DNA of 64,000 nt from an uncultured Oscillospiraceae bacterium (GTDB lineage: Bacteria > Bacillota > Clostridia > Oscillospirales > Acutalibacteraceae), in assembly GCA_958366985.1 (NCBI GenBank), contig CATXDC010000001.1, positions 186,001-250,000 on the forward strand. The letters run 5' to 3'. Under the pieces are notes generated by a model. It was given only the letters and a program-made list of their open reading frames with translations, had not been told where the DNA came from and ran no database searches. A program made the position numbers and the translations under genes. Positions 41,820-51,600 of this stretch are shown in pieces. Numbering within the stretch: position 1 is the stretch's first letter; the number at the start of each line of letters is the position of its first letter.

Positions 41820-42911
41820 TTATTCGCCTGTATAGATTCCATAAGGAATACGGATCTTTGCACAGTCTTTATCTACGTTAAGAGAATCAGTGCCGTCCAT
41901 AAGTGCCTTACCATTTGCTATATTACCTGTAAGCTGAGCAATAGCATTTGCCATTCCTTCAGCATCCTGCTTGATTGTACCAGCCATCTTACCGGCAGCA
42001 ATAAGCTCCTTAGCAGCTGCAGTTGCATCAACACCAAATACAGGAATAAACTTATCAGCAGAACCTGTATTGAAGCCGATATCATTAAGTGCTGTAATTG
42101 CACCCTGAGCCATATCGTCATTATTGGCAATAACAAGCTCTACCATATTCTTATTTGCAACTGAATACTCACTAAGTATGGTCTTCATATACTCATTGGA
42201 TGCGTTTGCTGACCATGTTCCGTTTTTATCAAGAAGGAACTGATCCTTGTTCTTGCTGTCATAGAACTTAAGGGGCTTCTTACCGGCTGCTGTAAGCTTT
42301 GCATTTGCATCTTCTACGGCATACTGTGTGCGGTAATCAGCTTCCTTGTTGCCCTGCTGACCCTTGAACATTACATAGGAAATTTCTCCGTCGCCGTTAA
42401 GGTCAACTTTATCATAGTTAGCTAAAAGATAATCAGCGATCATCTGACCCTGAAGATGTCCTGCCTCAGCAGCATCAGTACCGACAAATGCACACTTGTC
42501 ATAGCTGTTGACAACTTCATTCTTTACCTCACGGTTAAAGAAAATAACCGGAATATTCTGTGCCTTTGCCATATCAACAATTTTGTAAGCTGCATCGTCA
42601 GAAGCAGTTTCAACGATGTTGACTATAAGAAGCTTTGCTCCCTTTGTGATAGCTGTCTGAACCTGTTCTGTCTGAAGAGTCTGGTTTCCGTTGGCATCAT
42701 TATCCTGATAATCTACACCAAGATCTGTAAGAGCCTTATCAAGTGCTGTACGTACACTGGAAATATACGGGTCACTGTAACTATAATAGAAAACAGATAC
42801 TTTAAGTCCGTCCTTCTTTCCTCCGTCATCAGTGTTTCCGCCGCATGCTGCAAGAGCAACTACGAAAACAAGTGCCAAAAGGATGGCTAAAACTTTCTTC
42901 ATTTTTTTCAT
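41820..42911 (-). CDS. mglB: Galactose/glucose-binding lipoprotein MglB
   Basis: Substrate-binding lipoprotein, 363 aa; lipobox AAC (Cys23). Periplasmic-binding type 1 fold. DLNGDGEISYVMFKGQ forms a calcium-binding loop as in E. coli MglB, and GDNAQGAIT-like ANNDDMAQGAITAL plus FGVDATAAAKELI are galactose-binding features. It is the first gene of the mgl operon, behind a 140-base leader. Confidence 0.94.
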   Translation of the reverse strand: MKKMKKVLAILLALVFVVALAACGGNTDDGGKKDGLKVSVFYYSYSDPYISSVRTALDKALTDLGVDYQDNDANGNQTLQTEQVQTAITKGAKLLIVNIVETASDDAAYKIVDMAKAQNIPVIFFNREVKNEVVNSYDKCAFVGTDAAEAGHLQGQMIADYLLANYDKVDLNGDGEISYVMFKGQQGNKEADYRTQYAVEDANAKLTAAGKKPLKFYDSKNKDQFLLDKNGTWSANASNEYMKTILSEYSVANKNMVELVIANNDDMAQGAITALNDIGFNTGSADKFIPVFGVDATAAAKELIAAGKMAGTIKQDAEGMANAIAQLTGNIANGKALMDGTDSLNVDKDCAKIRIPYGIYTGE

Positions 42912-43028
42912 ACTTGTTTCTCCTTTACCGTTAAATTTAGATACCGATTGAAAATTTTAAGCATTAATATTTTTTTAACATCCGCACAATATTTGATACT
43001 TAATTTAAAATCAGCACCTATATTTTTG

Positions 43029-43046
43029 AGGAAATCCACTTCCTCT
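43029..43046. repeat. Small inverted repeat near the mgl transcription start
   Basis: GAGGAA / TTCCTC arms with 6-base centre, starting about 4-10 bases after the predicted mgl transcription start. Could be an operator or leader hairpin. Confidence 0.4.
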
Positions 43047-43056
43047 ATGCAGCTTG

Positions 43057-43085
43057 ATATTATCATGGTTTTAGTGCAAAGTCAA
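43057..43085 (-). promoter_or_regulatory. SigA-type promoter of the mglBAC operon
   Basis: Minus strand TTGACT, 17-base spacer ending TGA, TAATAT; predicted leader about 140 bases. Confidence 0.85.
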
Positions 43086-43101
43086 CATATTTTTATGCAC
43101 T
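43073..43101. promoter_or_regulatory. AGTGCA/TGCACT inverted repeat at the mgl -35
   Basis: AGTGCA at 43073-43078 and TGCACT at 43096-43101 flank the -35; a further GTGCA lies at about 43116. Candidate operator half-sites for a sugar regulator. Confidence 0.4.
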
Positions 43102-43534
43102 TACGAAACTAAAATGTGCAAAATATAGCCACTTAACAAAATGTTTATTCTATATTAGAAGAAATATTTTTGGATAATTAATAGAATTTCGCTAATATTT
43201 GTTAGTAATTTATCAAAGTTCGGGTTAACATTTTCTTAACAATTTGGTCTATTGTATTGTTTTTAATTACACATTTCGAAGTATCGCCTATATTTTTTGA
43301 TTACAAGCTATGTTTAACAAAAATAATAGATTTCATCAGAATTTATTATTTTTCACAAATTTAGTTTTAAATATACACCTTGCATTTTAGTTAAATTTAA
43401 TTATTAAATAAAGTAACCAATAATTTTTAATTAGCGTTAAAAAATTTAAAAGTTTTATGATGATTATAATATCTGTGTTTTATAGTTATATACATATGCT
43501 TTCCATTTTAAAAATTATTTACACTAAAACAGCG

Positions 43535-43566
43535 AACCGCCCTGTTTTTTACAAAACAGAGCGGTT
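43535..43566 (-). terminator. Terminator after rpoD
   Basis: 14-bp stem (AACCGCYCTGTTTT type) with a 4-base loop, about 27 bases past the rpoD stop. The minus-strand tail is not a strong T-run. Confidence 0.65.
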
Positions 43567-43592
43567 TACTTAGCATAATATTAAATTTTAAA

Positions 43593-44699
43593 TTAATCAA
43601 GGAAGTCTCTGAGACGCTTGCTTCTGCTGGGATGGCGAAGTTTACGAAGAGCTTTTGCTTCAATCTGTCTGATACGTTCTCTTGTAACTTTGAACTCCTT
43701 ACCAACTTCCTCAAGAGTTCTGGGATGACCATCCTCAAGGCCGAAGCGAAGGGAAAGAACCTTTGCCTCTCTGGGAGTAAGAGTTTTAAGAACTTCTCCG
43801 AGCTGCTCTTTAAGAAGAAGCATTGATGCTGCATCCGCAGGAGCAAGAGCTTCATCATCTGGGATGAAATCACCAAGATGGCTATCCTCTTCCTCACCTA
43901 TGGGTGTTTCAAGAGAAACTGGCTCCTGAGCTACACGGAGAATCTCACGAACTTTATCAACAGGCATATCAAGCTCAGCTGCAATCTCCTCTGCGGTTGG
44001 ATCTCTGCCGTTTTTATGAAGAAGCTGGCTATTGGTCTTTTTAACCTTGTTGATAGTTTCAACCATATGAACGGGAATTCTTATGGTTCTCGCCTGATCT
44101 GCAATGGCTCTTGTAATAGCCTGTCTTATCCACCATGTGGCATAGGTTGAAAATTTAAAACCCTTTGTATAATCGAACTTATCAACAGCTTTAATAAGAC
44201 CTAAATTACCTTCCTGTATAAGATCAAGGAACTGCATTCCTCTGCCCACATACTTTTTGGCAATACTTACAACAAGACGAAGGTTTGCCTCGGCAAGACG
44301 CTTTTTAGCAGCTTCATCATTTTCGGTGATTCTGATTGCAAGCTCAATTTCTTCTTCAGGAGTGAGAAGCGGCACTGTACCGATCTCTTTAAGATAAACC
44401 TTTACAGGATCATCCATTGCGAGATTCTTGGTATCAATTGCAATTGCCGCATCCTGCTCTGCACTTTTTGAGACGGAAGAAGCTCCGTCAAAAAGATCTC
44501 CGTCAATTACGCCGTCACCAAAATCGTCGATAATTTCAATGTTTTGCCCCTCTATTGTATCGTAGAGTTTATCAAGCTCTTCGATATCCAAATCCATTTC
44601 GACTATGGCAGCATCGATTTCGTTTGTTGTCAAACGTCCGCTCTGCTTACCTTTGTCAATCAGGGATTTAACGCTTGGTTTCTTGTCCACATTTTCCAT
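43593..44699 (-). CDS. rpoD: Primary sigma factor RpoD/SigA
   Basis: Housekeeping sigma-70, 368 aa as in Firmicutes SigA (short region 1.1). Region 1.2 DPVKVYLKEIGTVPLLTPEEE, region 2 (FLDLIQEGNLGLIKAVDKFD, STYATWWIRQAITRAIADQA), region 3 and region 4 helix-turn-helix (TLEEVGKEFKVTRERIRQIEAKAL). It is the last gene of the dgt-dnaG-rpoD operon, 17 bases after dnaG, the classical macromolecular-synthesis arrangement. Confidence 0.98.
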   Translation of the reverse strand: MENVDKKPSVKSLIDKGKQSGRLTTNEIDAAIVEMDLDIEELDKLYDTIEGQNIEIIDDFGDGVIDGDLFDGASSVSKSAEQDAAIAIDTKNLAMDDPVKVYLKEIGTVPLLTPEEEIELAIRITENDEAAKKRLAEANLRLVVSIAKKYVGRGMQFLDLIQEGNLGLIKAVDKFDYTKGFKFSTYATWWIRQAITRAIADQARTIRIPVHMVETINKVKKTNSQLLHKNGRDPTAEEIAAELDMPVDKVREILRVAQEPVSLETPIGEEEDSHLGDFIPDDEALAPADAASMLLLKEQLGEVLKTLTPREAKVLSLRFGLEDGHPRTLEEVGKEFKVTRERIRQIEAKALRKLRHPSRSKRLRDFLD

Positions 44700-44716
44700 T
44701 TTACTTTCTCCTTACG

Positions 44717-46483
44717 TTATGTATCCTTTGTTTTATTCTGAAAAAGCTTCAAAAATTCTTCATCGCTCGCCTCAGCGGGATCGACTTTAATCATATTGGC
44801 TTTTTCACGTCGGATTGTTTTTATGCAATCGCTGCACTCGGCAACGGTGTTGCTGACTGTAAAAGACATTGTCTGCAAAAGTGCGATTCTTCCCATTTCT
44901 TCCGGAGTAAAGGAACCGGAAAAATAGCTTAAATCCAAGGGAAGATTCTGTTTTATTCTGTCCCGCAAAAATGAAAAAACACGGGCATTGAAGGAGGTTA
45001 TAAATTCCTCCGGCTGTATATCATCTATTTTTTCAAGAAAATCGGGATTTTTCATTATAGTAGCCAAAAGCACATCTTCCGCCTTTGCTCCCAATGGCGA
45101 TTTGGCTCTATCGGGATTTATAGGATCATTTGTCGGCAATGCTTCTTTCTGTATCTGCCTAAACTGTGCTTTTTCGCTTTTTCTTCGATTCGCTTTATAT
45201 TTTCTCTCGGCCTCCCGCAGAATTGCATCTTTTGAAATATTCAGTTCTCCTGAAAGTCTCGAGGCATACACTTCACGTTCTATTAAATTTGAAATAAACG
45301 AAAGCACATCGGTAGCCTCATTAAGAAAGCTTACCTTTCCGTCATCCGTCGAAACATCATATTTATTTCTTGCTTTCAAGATTTTATACTCTGTATCGTT
45401 TGCCGCTCCTTGGAGCAAAGCACGGAATCTTTCGGGACCATGATTTTTTATAATCTCATCGGGATCCTTACCGCCGCTTAAAGAAAGCACTCTGATTTTT
45501 ATTCCCGTTTTTGAGAAAATCTGTATTGCCCTGGTTGCGGCAGCCTGTCCGGCTCCGTCGTTATCGTAAGAAAGAATAACTTCATCGGCATATCGTGCTA
45601 TAATTCCTGCCTGTTCCTTTGTAAGAGCTGTTCCGAGACAAGCGACAGCATTGGTAAATCCTGCCTGATGCAAAGCTATTACATCCATATAGCCTTCAGC
45701 CAAAATAAGTTTCCTATCGCTGTTTCCGTTTTTCGCAAGATTAAGGGCAAAAATACCCTGACCTTTTTTATAGACAAGTGTATCGGAAGTATTAATATAC
45801 TTAGGCTTAGAGTCATCCAGCACACGGCCACCGAAAGCTACAACATTGCCTCTTATATCTATAACCGGAAACATCAGTCGATTCCTGAAATTGTCATATA
45901 CGTTTTTTCTGTCATTTTTAATGCTTTCATTGGCAAGATTTGCTGATACAAGCTCCTGCCTTGTAAATCCAAGAGAACGCATATGATCTATAAGACTGTG
46001 CCAGCTATTGGGAGCAAATCCCAAACCAAAAGAAGTAATCGTCTTCTTGGTAAGGCCACGCCTTAATAGATATTCAAATGCATCCCTGCCCTCAGGAGCC
46101 ATAAGGCACGAATGAAAATATCTCGCAGCGGCACGGTTAGCCTCTAAAATACGTCTTCTTTTATCGCTGATAGTTTTATCATATCCGCCTTCATCAGGCA
46201 TTGTCATACCAGCTTTATCGGCAAGGGTTTTTACTGCATCTATATAATCGAGATTTTCTATTTTTCTCAAAAAGGTGACTGCGTCTCCACCGGAGCCACA
46301 TCCGAAACAATAAAACGACTGGCTTTCAGGATAAACGGTAAAAGACGGCGTTTTCTCGTTATGAAATGGGCAAAGACCCACAAGTGTTTTTCCCCTGCGT
46401 TTTAATACCACATAAGACGAAATAAGGTTTTCTATATCGGTTCTCATTCTGAGCTCTGATAAAAATTCTTCTCCAAGTGCCAT
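44717..46483 (-). CDS. dnaG: DNA primase
   Basis: Makes RNA primers at the replication fork. 588 aa: CHC2 zinc finger (Cys38, His41, Cys59, Cys62), TOPRIM domain with ILAEGYMDVIAL and SYDNDGAGQ, and a C-terminal helicase-binding region. It lies between the dGTPase and rpoD genes. Confidence 0.98.
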   Translation of the reverse strand: MALGEEFLSELRMRTDIENLISSYVVLKRRGKTLVGLCPFHNEKTPSFTVYPESQSFYCFGCGSGGDAVTFLRKIENLDYIDAVKTLADKAGMTMPDEGGYDKTISDKRRRILEANRAAARYFHSCLMAPEGRDAFEYLLRRGLTKKTITSFGLGFAPNSWHSLIDHMRSLGFTRQELVSANLANESIKNDRKNVYDNFRNRLMFPVIDIRGNVVAFGGRVLDDSKPKYINTSDTLVYKKGQGIFALNLAKNGNSDRKLILAEGYMDVIALHQAGFTNAVACLGTALTKEQAGIIARYADEVILSYDNDGAGQAAATRAIQIFSKTGIKIRVLSLSGGKDPDEIIKNHGPERFRALLQGAANDTEYKILKARNKYDVSTDDGKVSFLNEATDVLSFISNLIEREVYASRLSGELNISKDAILREAERKYKANRRKSEKAQFRQIQKEALPTNDPINPDRAKSPLGAKAEDVLLATIMKNPDFLEKIDDIQPEEFITSFNARVFSFLRDRIKQNLPLDLSYFSGSFTPEEMGRIALLQTMSFTVSNTVAECSDCIKTIRREKANMIKVDPAEASDEEFLKLFQNKTKDT

Positions 46484-46526
46484 CTTTCCGCCTCCTTTCG
46501 CCTTTAATTATTATCGTTATTAACTT

Positions 46527-47525
46527 TTACAGCATTGTCCACGAATTTGGAACAAACAAATTTGTATATGTTTTAACTGCATAGTGGTCAGTCATACCTG
46601 CTATATAATCACAAGCTGCCCTTTCAGCTCCGTCCCTGTCTCTTATGACAGCATATTCACCGGGAAGAGTCTCTGGATTTTTCGTAAAATACTCATACAG
46701 CCTTTTTATCATATCCATAGCTTTGCTCTCTTCACTTTTGCAGACGGGATTAGTATACACGTTTGCAAACATAAAGGAGTGAAGATTTTCAAAGGCTATT
46801 TCCGTATCCATATCAAAGGTAATATCTCTGCCGCTGTTCTCTATAACAGATATAACAAGTGTGTTAATTCTATCTGATTTCGAACGTCCAAGTACCTTTA
46901 AAATTTCTTCGGGGATATCCGTCTCTTTCATAACACTGGCTCTGACGGCATCTTCTATATCATGATTGATATAGGCGATTTTATCGGCAAGCTTTACCAC
47001 TCTTCCCTCAAGAGTTGAAGCTTCAGTACCTGTTGTATGACAGACTATTCCGTTTCTCACTTCATATGTAAGATTAAGTCCTTTGCCGTTCTTTTCTATA
47101 ACATCTACAACACGCAGACTTTGCCGATAGTGTTTAAAACCTCCGGGAAAAATCTCATTAAGAGCACGTTCTCCCGCATGACCGAAAGGCGTATGGCCTA
47201 AATCATGCCCCAGAGAAATAGCTTCTGTTAAATCTTCATTGAGCCTGAGTCCCCTTGCAATTGTTCGGGCTATCTGTGAAACCTCAAAAGTATGTGTAAG
47301 CCTTGTGCGATAGTGATCTCCTACGGGAGAGAGAAAAACCTGGGTTTTCTGCTTTAAACGCAAAAATGCATTACAATGAATAATCCTGTCCCTGTCTCGC
47401 TGATATGCGGTTCTTATGGGACACTCTTCTTCAGGTCTTTTGCGTCCCTTTGTGTTTTTGCAGAGCATTCCGTAAGGTGAAAGTGTTTTTTCCTCAATTT
47501 CAAGAGTTTTTTCCCTTACGTTCAT
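46527..47525 (-). CDS. dgt: Deoxyguanosinetriphosphate triphosphohydrolase (HD domain)
   Basis: HD-domain dNTPase of 332 aa that cleaves dGTP to deoxyguanosine and triphosphate. RTRLTHTFEVSQIARTIA and SLGHDLGHTPFGHAGERAL give the H...HD...D metal site. The ATG at 47525 has GGGAGG at 8 bases; a GTG one codon earlier is closer and less likely. First gene of the operon with dnaG and rpoD, as in many Clostridia. Confidence 0.95.
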   Translation of the reverse strand: MNVREKTLEIEEKTLSPYGMLCKNTKGRKRPEEECPIRTAYQRDRDRIIHCNAFLRLKQKTQVFLSPVGDHYRTRLTHTFEVSQIARTIARGLRLNEDLTEAISLGHDLGHTPFGHAGERALNEIFPGGFKHYRQSLRVVDVIEKNGKGLNLTYEVRNGIVCHTTGTEASTLEGRVVKLADKIAYINHDIEDAVRASVMKETDIPEEILKVLGRSKSDRINTLVISVIENSGRDITFDMDTEIAFENLHSFMFANVYTNPVCKSEESKAMDMIKRLYEYFTKNPETLPGEYAVIRDRDGAERAACDYIAGMTDHYAVKTYTNLFVPNSWTML

Positions 47526-47629
47526 CACTCACGCCTCCCAAAAAATCCATAATTACACAAAAGCTGTACTTAATTTTTTTCGGTTCGTTTATATATACGC
47601 AAAAATCGCTCTTTTCCCTTTATTTTATT

Positions 47630-48250
47630 TTAAAGTCTGCAAAAAATTTTTTCTTTTTCGTCACAGTGAAATCTTCCGTTACTTAAATCAACAACTGCGG
47701 CGTTTAGTCCCTCAAATTTATCTTCTGAAATTCTGAATTTTACAAGGACATCGCTTTCAAAAACAGTGTCCTCTACAATCGCCTCTTTTTCAGGCAGAAA
47801 TGCAGCAAGGCGTCCATAAAAATTATAATCACAGCGCACTTCTCCCATAGTACACATTGCCATCGTTACTATTTCGCCGCTCTCGAGGGCTATTTTTGAG
47901 CCATGAGAATAAGCCCTGACAAGTCCTCCGGTGCCAAGCAGTATACCGCCGAAATATCTTGTCACAACTACTGCAACATCCACAAGGTTTTCCTTTAAAA
48001 TTACATCAAGTACCGGCATTCCTGCTGTTCCCTGAGGCTCACCGTCATCAGAATAACGGCGAAGCTGTCCCTGACGTAAAGAATATGCATAGACGTTGTG
48101 AGTTGCCTCACGGTGCTGAGATTTTATCTCGTTTATAAATTCTACCGCTTCCTCTGGTGTTTTTACGGGACACACATGGCCGATAAATCTTGATTTTTTA
48201 ACTATAAATTCATCGCTTCCTCTTGAAGCTACCGTTTTATAACTATCCAT
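47630..48250 (-). CDS. YigZ/IMPACT family protein
   Basis: About 206 aa with the UPF0029/IMPACT N-domain: KKSRFIGHVCPVKTPEEA, HREATHNVYAY, YSDDGEPQGTAGMPVLDV and VVVTRYFGGILLGTGGLVRAY, then a DUF1949 C-domain. Family members regulate translation or act on RNA/peptides, with no settled biochemistry. The frame can be read back to 48382, but that would cross the rpmE terminator; the ATG at 48250 with GGTGG at 5 bases is chosen. Confidence 0.93.
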   Translation of the reverse strand: MDSYKTVASRGSDEFIVKKSRFIGHVCPVKTPEEAVEFINEIKSQHREATHNVYAYSLRQGQLRRYSDDGEPQGTAGMPVLDVILKENLVDVAVVVTRYFGGILLGTGGLVRAYSHGSKIALESGEIVTMAMCTMGEVRCDYNFYGRLAAFLPEKEAIVEDTVFESDVLVKFRISEDKFEGLNAAVVDLSNGRFHCDEKEKIFCRL

Positions 48251-48283
48251 TTTTCCACCGTCCAAAACAAAGTGGCAAAAAAT

Positions 48284-48309
48284 AAGGCGATGCTCTTTTG
48301 CACCGCCTT
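48284..48309 (-). terminator. Terminator after rpmE
   Basis: 10-bp stem (AAGGCGRTGC type, one G-U in minus RNA), 6-base loop, followed by ATTTTTTG. It lies 14 bases past the rpmE stop. Confidence 0.85.
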
Positions 48310-48323
48310 GTTTTTCGACTGTC

Positions 48324-48527
48324 TTATTTGCCAGTGTTATAACGCTTATTGAAGCGGTCAACACGTCCGCCTGTATCAACAAGCTTCTGCTTGCCGGTGA
48401 AGAACGGATGGCACTTTGAGCAAATATCTACACGCATATTCTGCTTTGTGGAAGATGTTGCAATAACTTCGCCGCATGCACACTTTATTTCTGTGGGCTG
48501 ATAATCGGGATGAATTCCTTTTTTCAT
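48324..48527 (-). CDS. rpmE: Large ribosomal subunit protein bL31, zinc-binding form
   Basis: 67 aa. Four cysteines in C-x-C (16, 18) and C-x2-C (36, 39; CSKCHPFFTG) mark the zinc-containing C+ form of L31. GRVDRFNKRY is the standard C-terminus. GAGGTGA sits 6 bases before the ATG. It has its own promoter and terminator. Confidence 0.98.
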   Translation of the reverse strand: MKKGIHPDYQPTEIKCACGEVIATSSTKQNMRVDICSKCHPFFTGKQKLVDTGGRVDRFNKRYNTGK

Positions 48528-48579
48528 TCTATGTCACCTCTTTCGACTGCACACTAAATTGCATATATATCGTTATAGA

Positions 48580-48608
48580 ATTTTATCACAACTAAAACAA
48601 AAATGCAA
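48580..48608 (-). promoter_or_regulatory. Promoter of rpmE
   Basis: Minus strand TTGCAT, 17-base spacer with TGTGA before the -10, TAAAAT; leader about 45 bases. Confidence 0.8.
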
Positions 48609-48674
48609 CTGCTATTTGACAAATAAATTAAATTTATTTAAAAATTAAATCTTTTCCGCCTGAAAACAATTAAT

Positions 48675-51600
48675 TTATATATTCACTTCTATTTCCGTAC
48701 CTAAATGGAAGGAATAAAGAAGCACTTCCTTTACAGGAATCTCAAGGCTTTTTTCTATTGCCTGCTTATAAACCTTAAGCTGATTTCTGTAAAGCTCTAT
48801 AAGCTTTTTGGGAGAAGAAACTCTGTCCGTTTTATAGTCCACCAGAACAGCTTCTCCGTTTTCAGAAAACACACAGTCCGCAATTCCCTGAATGACAATC
48901 TTCTCATCTTTGAGATTTTCTGGAAGCTCAGGGTTATATTCTCCTGCACTTACCTCAGTTACAAACTTATATTCTCGCATAAGAGAATCTGAAGAGAATA
49001 TACGCTTTGCAAGATTTCCGGAAAAGAATTTTTCGATTTTTTCGAGCTCTACTCCCTCGCTTTCCGCTTCGCTTAAAAAGCCTTTCGATTTAAGCCGCTG
49101 TATTTCCTCAGAAGCATTTTCCCTTGCCTTTTCGAAATCACAAAACTGCATAAACTTATGAGTAGCTGTTCCCTTCTGTGCCGGAGTAAGACCTTTTTTC
49201 TCCAAGAAAGCGGGGCGTGATGAACAGAAAAAGTCATAGTCAGGCTTTTCCTCTTCAAGATGAGAAGCGGAAAGCTTTACTGCAACCTTTGACAAAGGCT
49301 CATATGGATACTCATATTCGGCACGCTCTTTTATCTCTTCCATTATCCTTGGAGAAACACAGCAATTTTCTTCATTCTGCTGACTCTGCTCAGCTGTTTC
49401 CTCATCCTCATAAGACATACAGAATTTTATTGAAAAATCAGCATCAATACATCTGTTCGAAAAACAGGAAATCTTACGTATTTCGCCGCAGTCGGGATGA
49501 AATGCCAAAGGAGGGATAATCCAGCTTAAAAAGTTTCCTGAATTAATAACTCCCTGAACGGGAAGCTTTTCAAAGTTTTCTCCGGAAACAGTTGCCGACA
49601 AAATTGCTTTTTCAATATTGGATACAGTTCCCGTCATAACAAGCTTTTCTTTAGCTCTCGTCATAGCAACATAGAGCACTCGCATTTCCTCGGCGACATC
49701 GGCACGCTTATTGGCAAGGCGTACCGCTTCATATCCGGCAGTATCAAAAACCATTCCCTTTTGTGAATCACGCAGCTTCATTCCTATACCTAAAGAAGAG
49801 CTTAAAACCACAGGATCTGCATTTCGTCCACCAAAAGAAACACCGCAGTTTGCAAGAATACATATGGGAAATTCCAGTCCCTTACTGCCGTGGATTGTCA
49901 TAATCCTTACCACATCAGCGTTTTCAGAAATTGTAGAAGCAGCAGAAAAATCAGAATCGCTGTCCTTTATGGACTCTATAAACCTTACAAAACCCGATAC
50001 GCCCTTGTAGCCTGATTTTTCAAATCTTTCTGCATATGAGATAAGCATCAAAAGATTAGCGCACCGCTGTTCTCCACCGTTCATGGCTTTTACTGCGGTC
50101 ATATAACCGGTCGCTTCAAGAATTGTTCTGATTAAATCGTCTGACGGCGCGGCGGCGGCAAGGCGACGGAATTTTCTTAAGTCAGATGTAAACTCCTGTG
50201 CTTTTTTTAATCCCGTCTCTGCGGCTTTCAGAACCGCTGTATAAAGAGGAGCATATCTTTCCGTCATCCTGATTTCAGCCATTTCATCAGGGGTAAATCC
50301 GTAAATTGGTGACATCATAACCGCTGCAAGAGGAATATCCTTAACAGGGTTATCAATTGCCTTTAAATAAGAAATTACATCGGATACTTCTCTTGTTTCA
50401 AAAAGTCCGCCTTTTAAATCCACATAAACGGGTATTCCCTTATTTTTAAGACGTTCACTGTATATTGCTCCGTTGTTCTTTGTGCTTCGCATTAAAATGC
50501 AAAAGTCGCCATATCTTGCCTTGCGAAGAGTTCCGTTTTCGGTTACATATGTATTTCCGCTTTCAACTGCATTTTTTATGTATGAGGCGATATACTCTGC
50601 CTCCATAGGTGCAGTACTTGCCCTTCCCTTTCGCTCCAAAAGATGCAGTTCACACTGAGCATCATTTATTTCGGGATATACAGCCTCTGCCTTTAAAGCT
50701 TCTTCCTCGCCGTATTCCAGTTCACCGGCTTCACGGCTCATAACCTTTTTAAATACAAGGTTTATGCTCTCGGTAACACCCGCTCTGCTTCGGAAGTTTC
50801 TGTCGAGAATAATTTTCGCCGGATAATCTTTGCCGTTATAGGGATTAAAGGTTTCTTTAAGGTTTATGAATATTTCCGGCATCGCTTGCCTGAAACGGTA
50901 GATACTCTGCTTTACATCGCCGACCATAAAGAGGTTTTCACCGTTTTGAGAAATAGCTCTGAAAATCATATCCTGTGCACTGTTTGTATCCTGATACTCG
51001 TCGAGCATTATCTCGGTAAATTTATTCCCGTACTCCTGCGCAAGCTGAGTTTTACATATTTCTCCATCCTTTTCCTCAACTAAAAGCTTTATGGTAAGGT
51101 GTTCAATGTCGCTGAAATCATAAGCTTCCTTTTCTTTCTTTGCAAGGAAAAATCGCTCAGCATAATCTTTTGTAAGGGAGATAAGAAGCTCAGCGAACGG
51201 ACGCTGTGCAGCAAGGTCTGCCTTAAACTCATCTGCGGTTACGGGCATATATTTTATGAGCCCACCTATTAAATCCTTAACCGCTTTATAGTTTACGGTA
51301 ATTCTCTCTTTAAGCGGTGATGAATAACCCTTTGGGGCTCTTCCGATAGTGGGAGCCGCAAAATTCTTTACACTGTTTAAAGTTTCATCCCAACCATCAT
51401 CACAGGCTTTTTCTATTTTTTCAAGATATGAAAGAACCACAAAATGGGACGGAGAGTATTTATCATAAAGATCATCACCCTCCATAAGGGAAATGGAATT
51501 ATTAATTATATCCCTGCAATATTCAGCAGTCTCTTTTACCTTTCTGAGGATCTCACAAAGCCACGGATGTTTATCTATCTCACTGTCCGGGTTATATAAA

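Larger units (their letters stand above)
42912..43592. other. Noncoding region between mglB and rpoD
   Basis: About 680 AT-rich bases with no supported gene. The lower part holds the mgl promoter, leader and repeats listed separately; the top end holds the rpoD terminator. Between about 43110 and 43530 I see no RNA gene, riboswitch or coding region; a 26-codon ATG frame at 43311 has no ribosome-binding site. Confidence 0.7.

Noticed and set aside
43311..43391. 26-codon plus-strand ATG frame in the mglB-rpoD gap
   Set aside because: No Shine-Dalgarno, low-complexity AT-rich content and no homology I recognise.
48251..48382. N-terminal extension of the YigZ frame (44 codons)
   Set aside because: It would translate through the rpmE terminator; the ATG at 48250 has better spacing and fits the family N-terminus.
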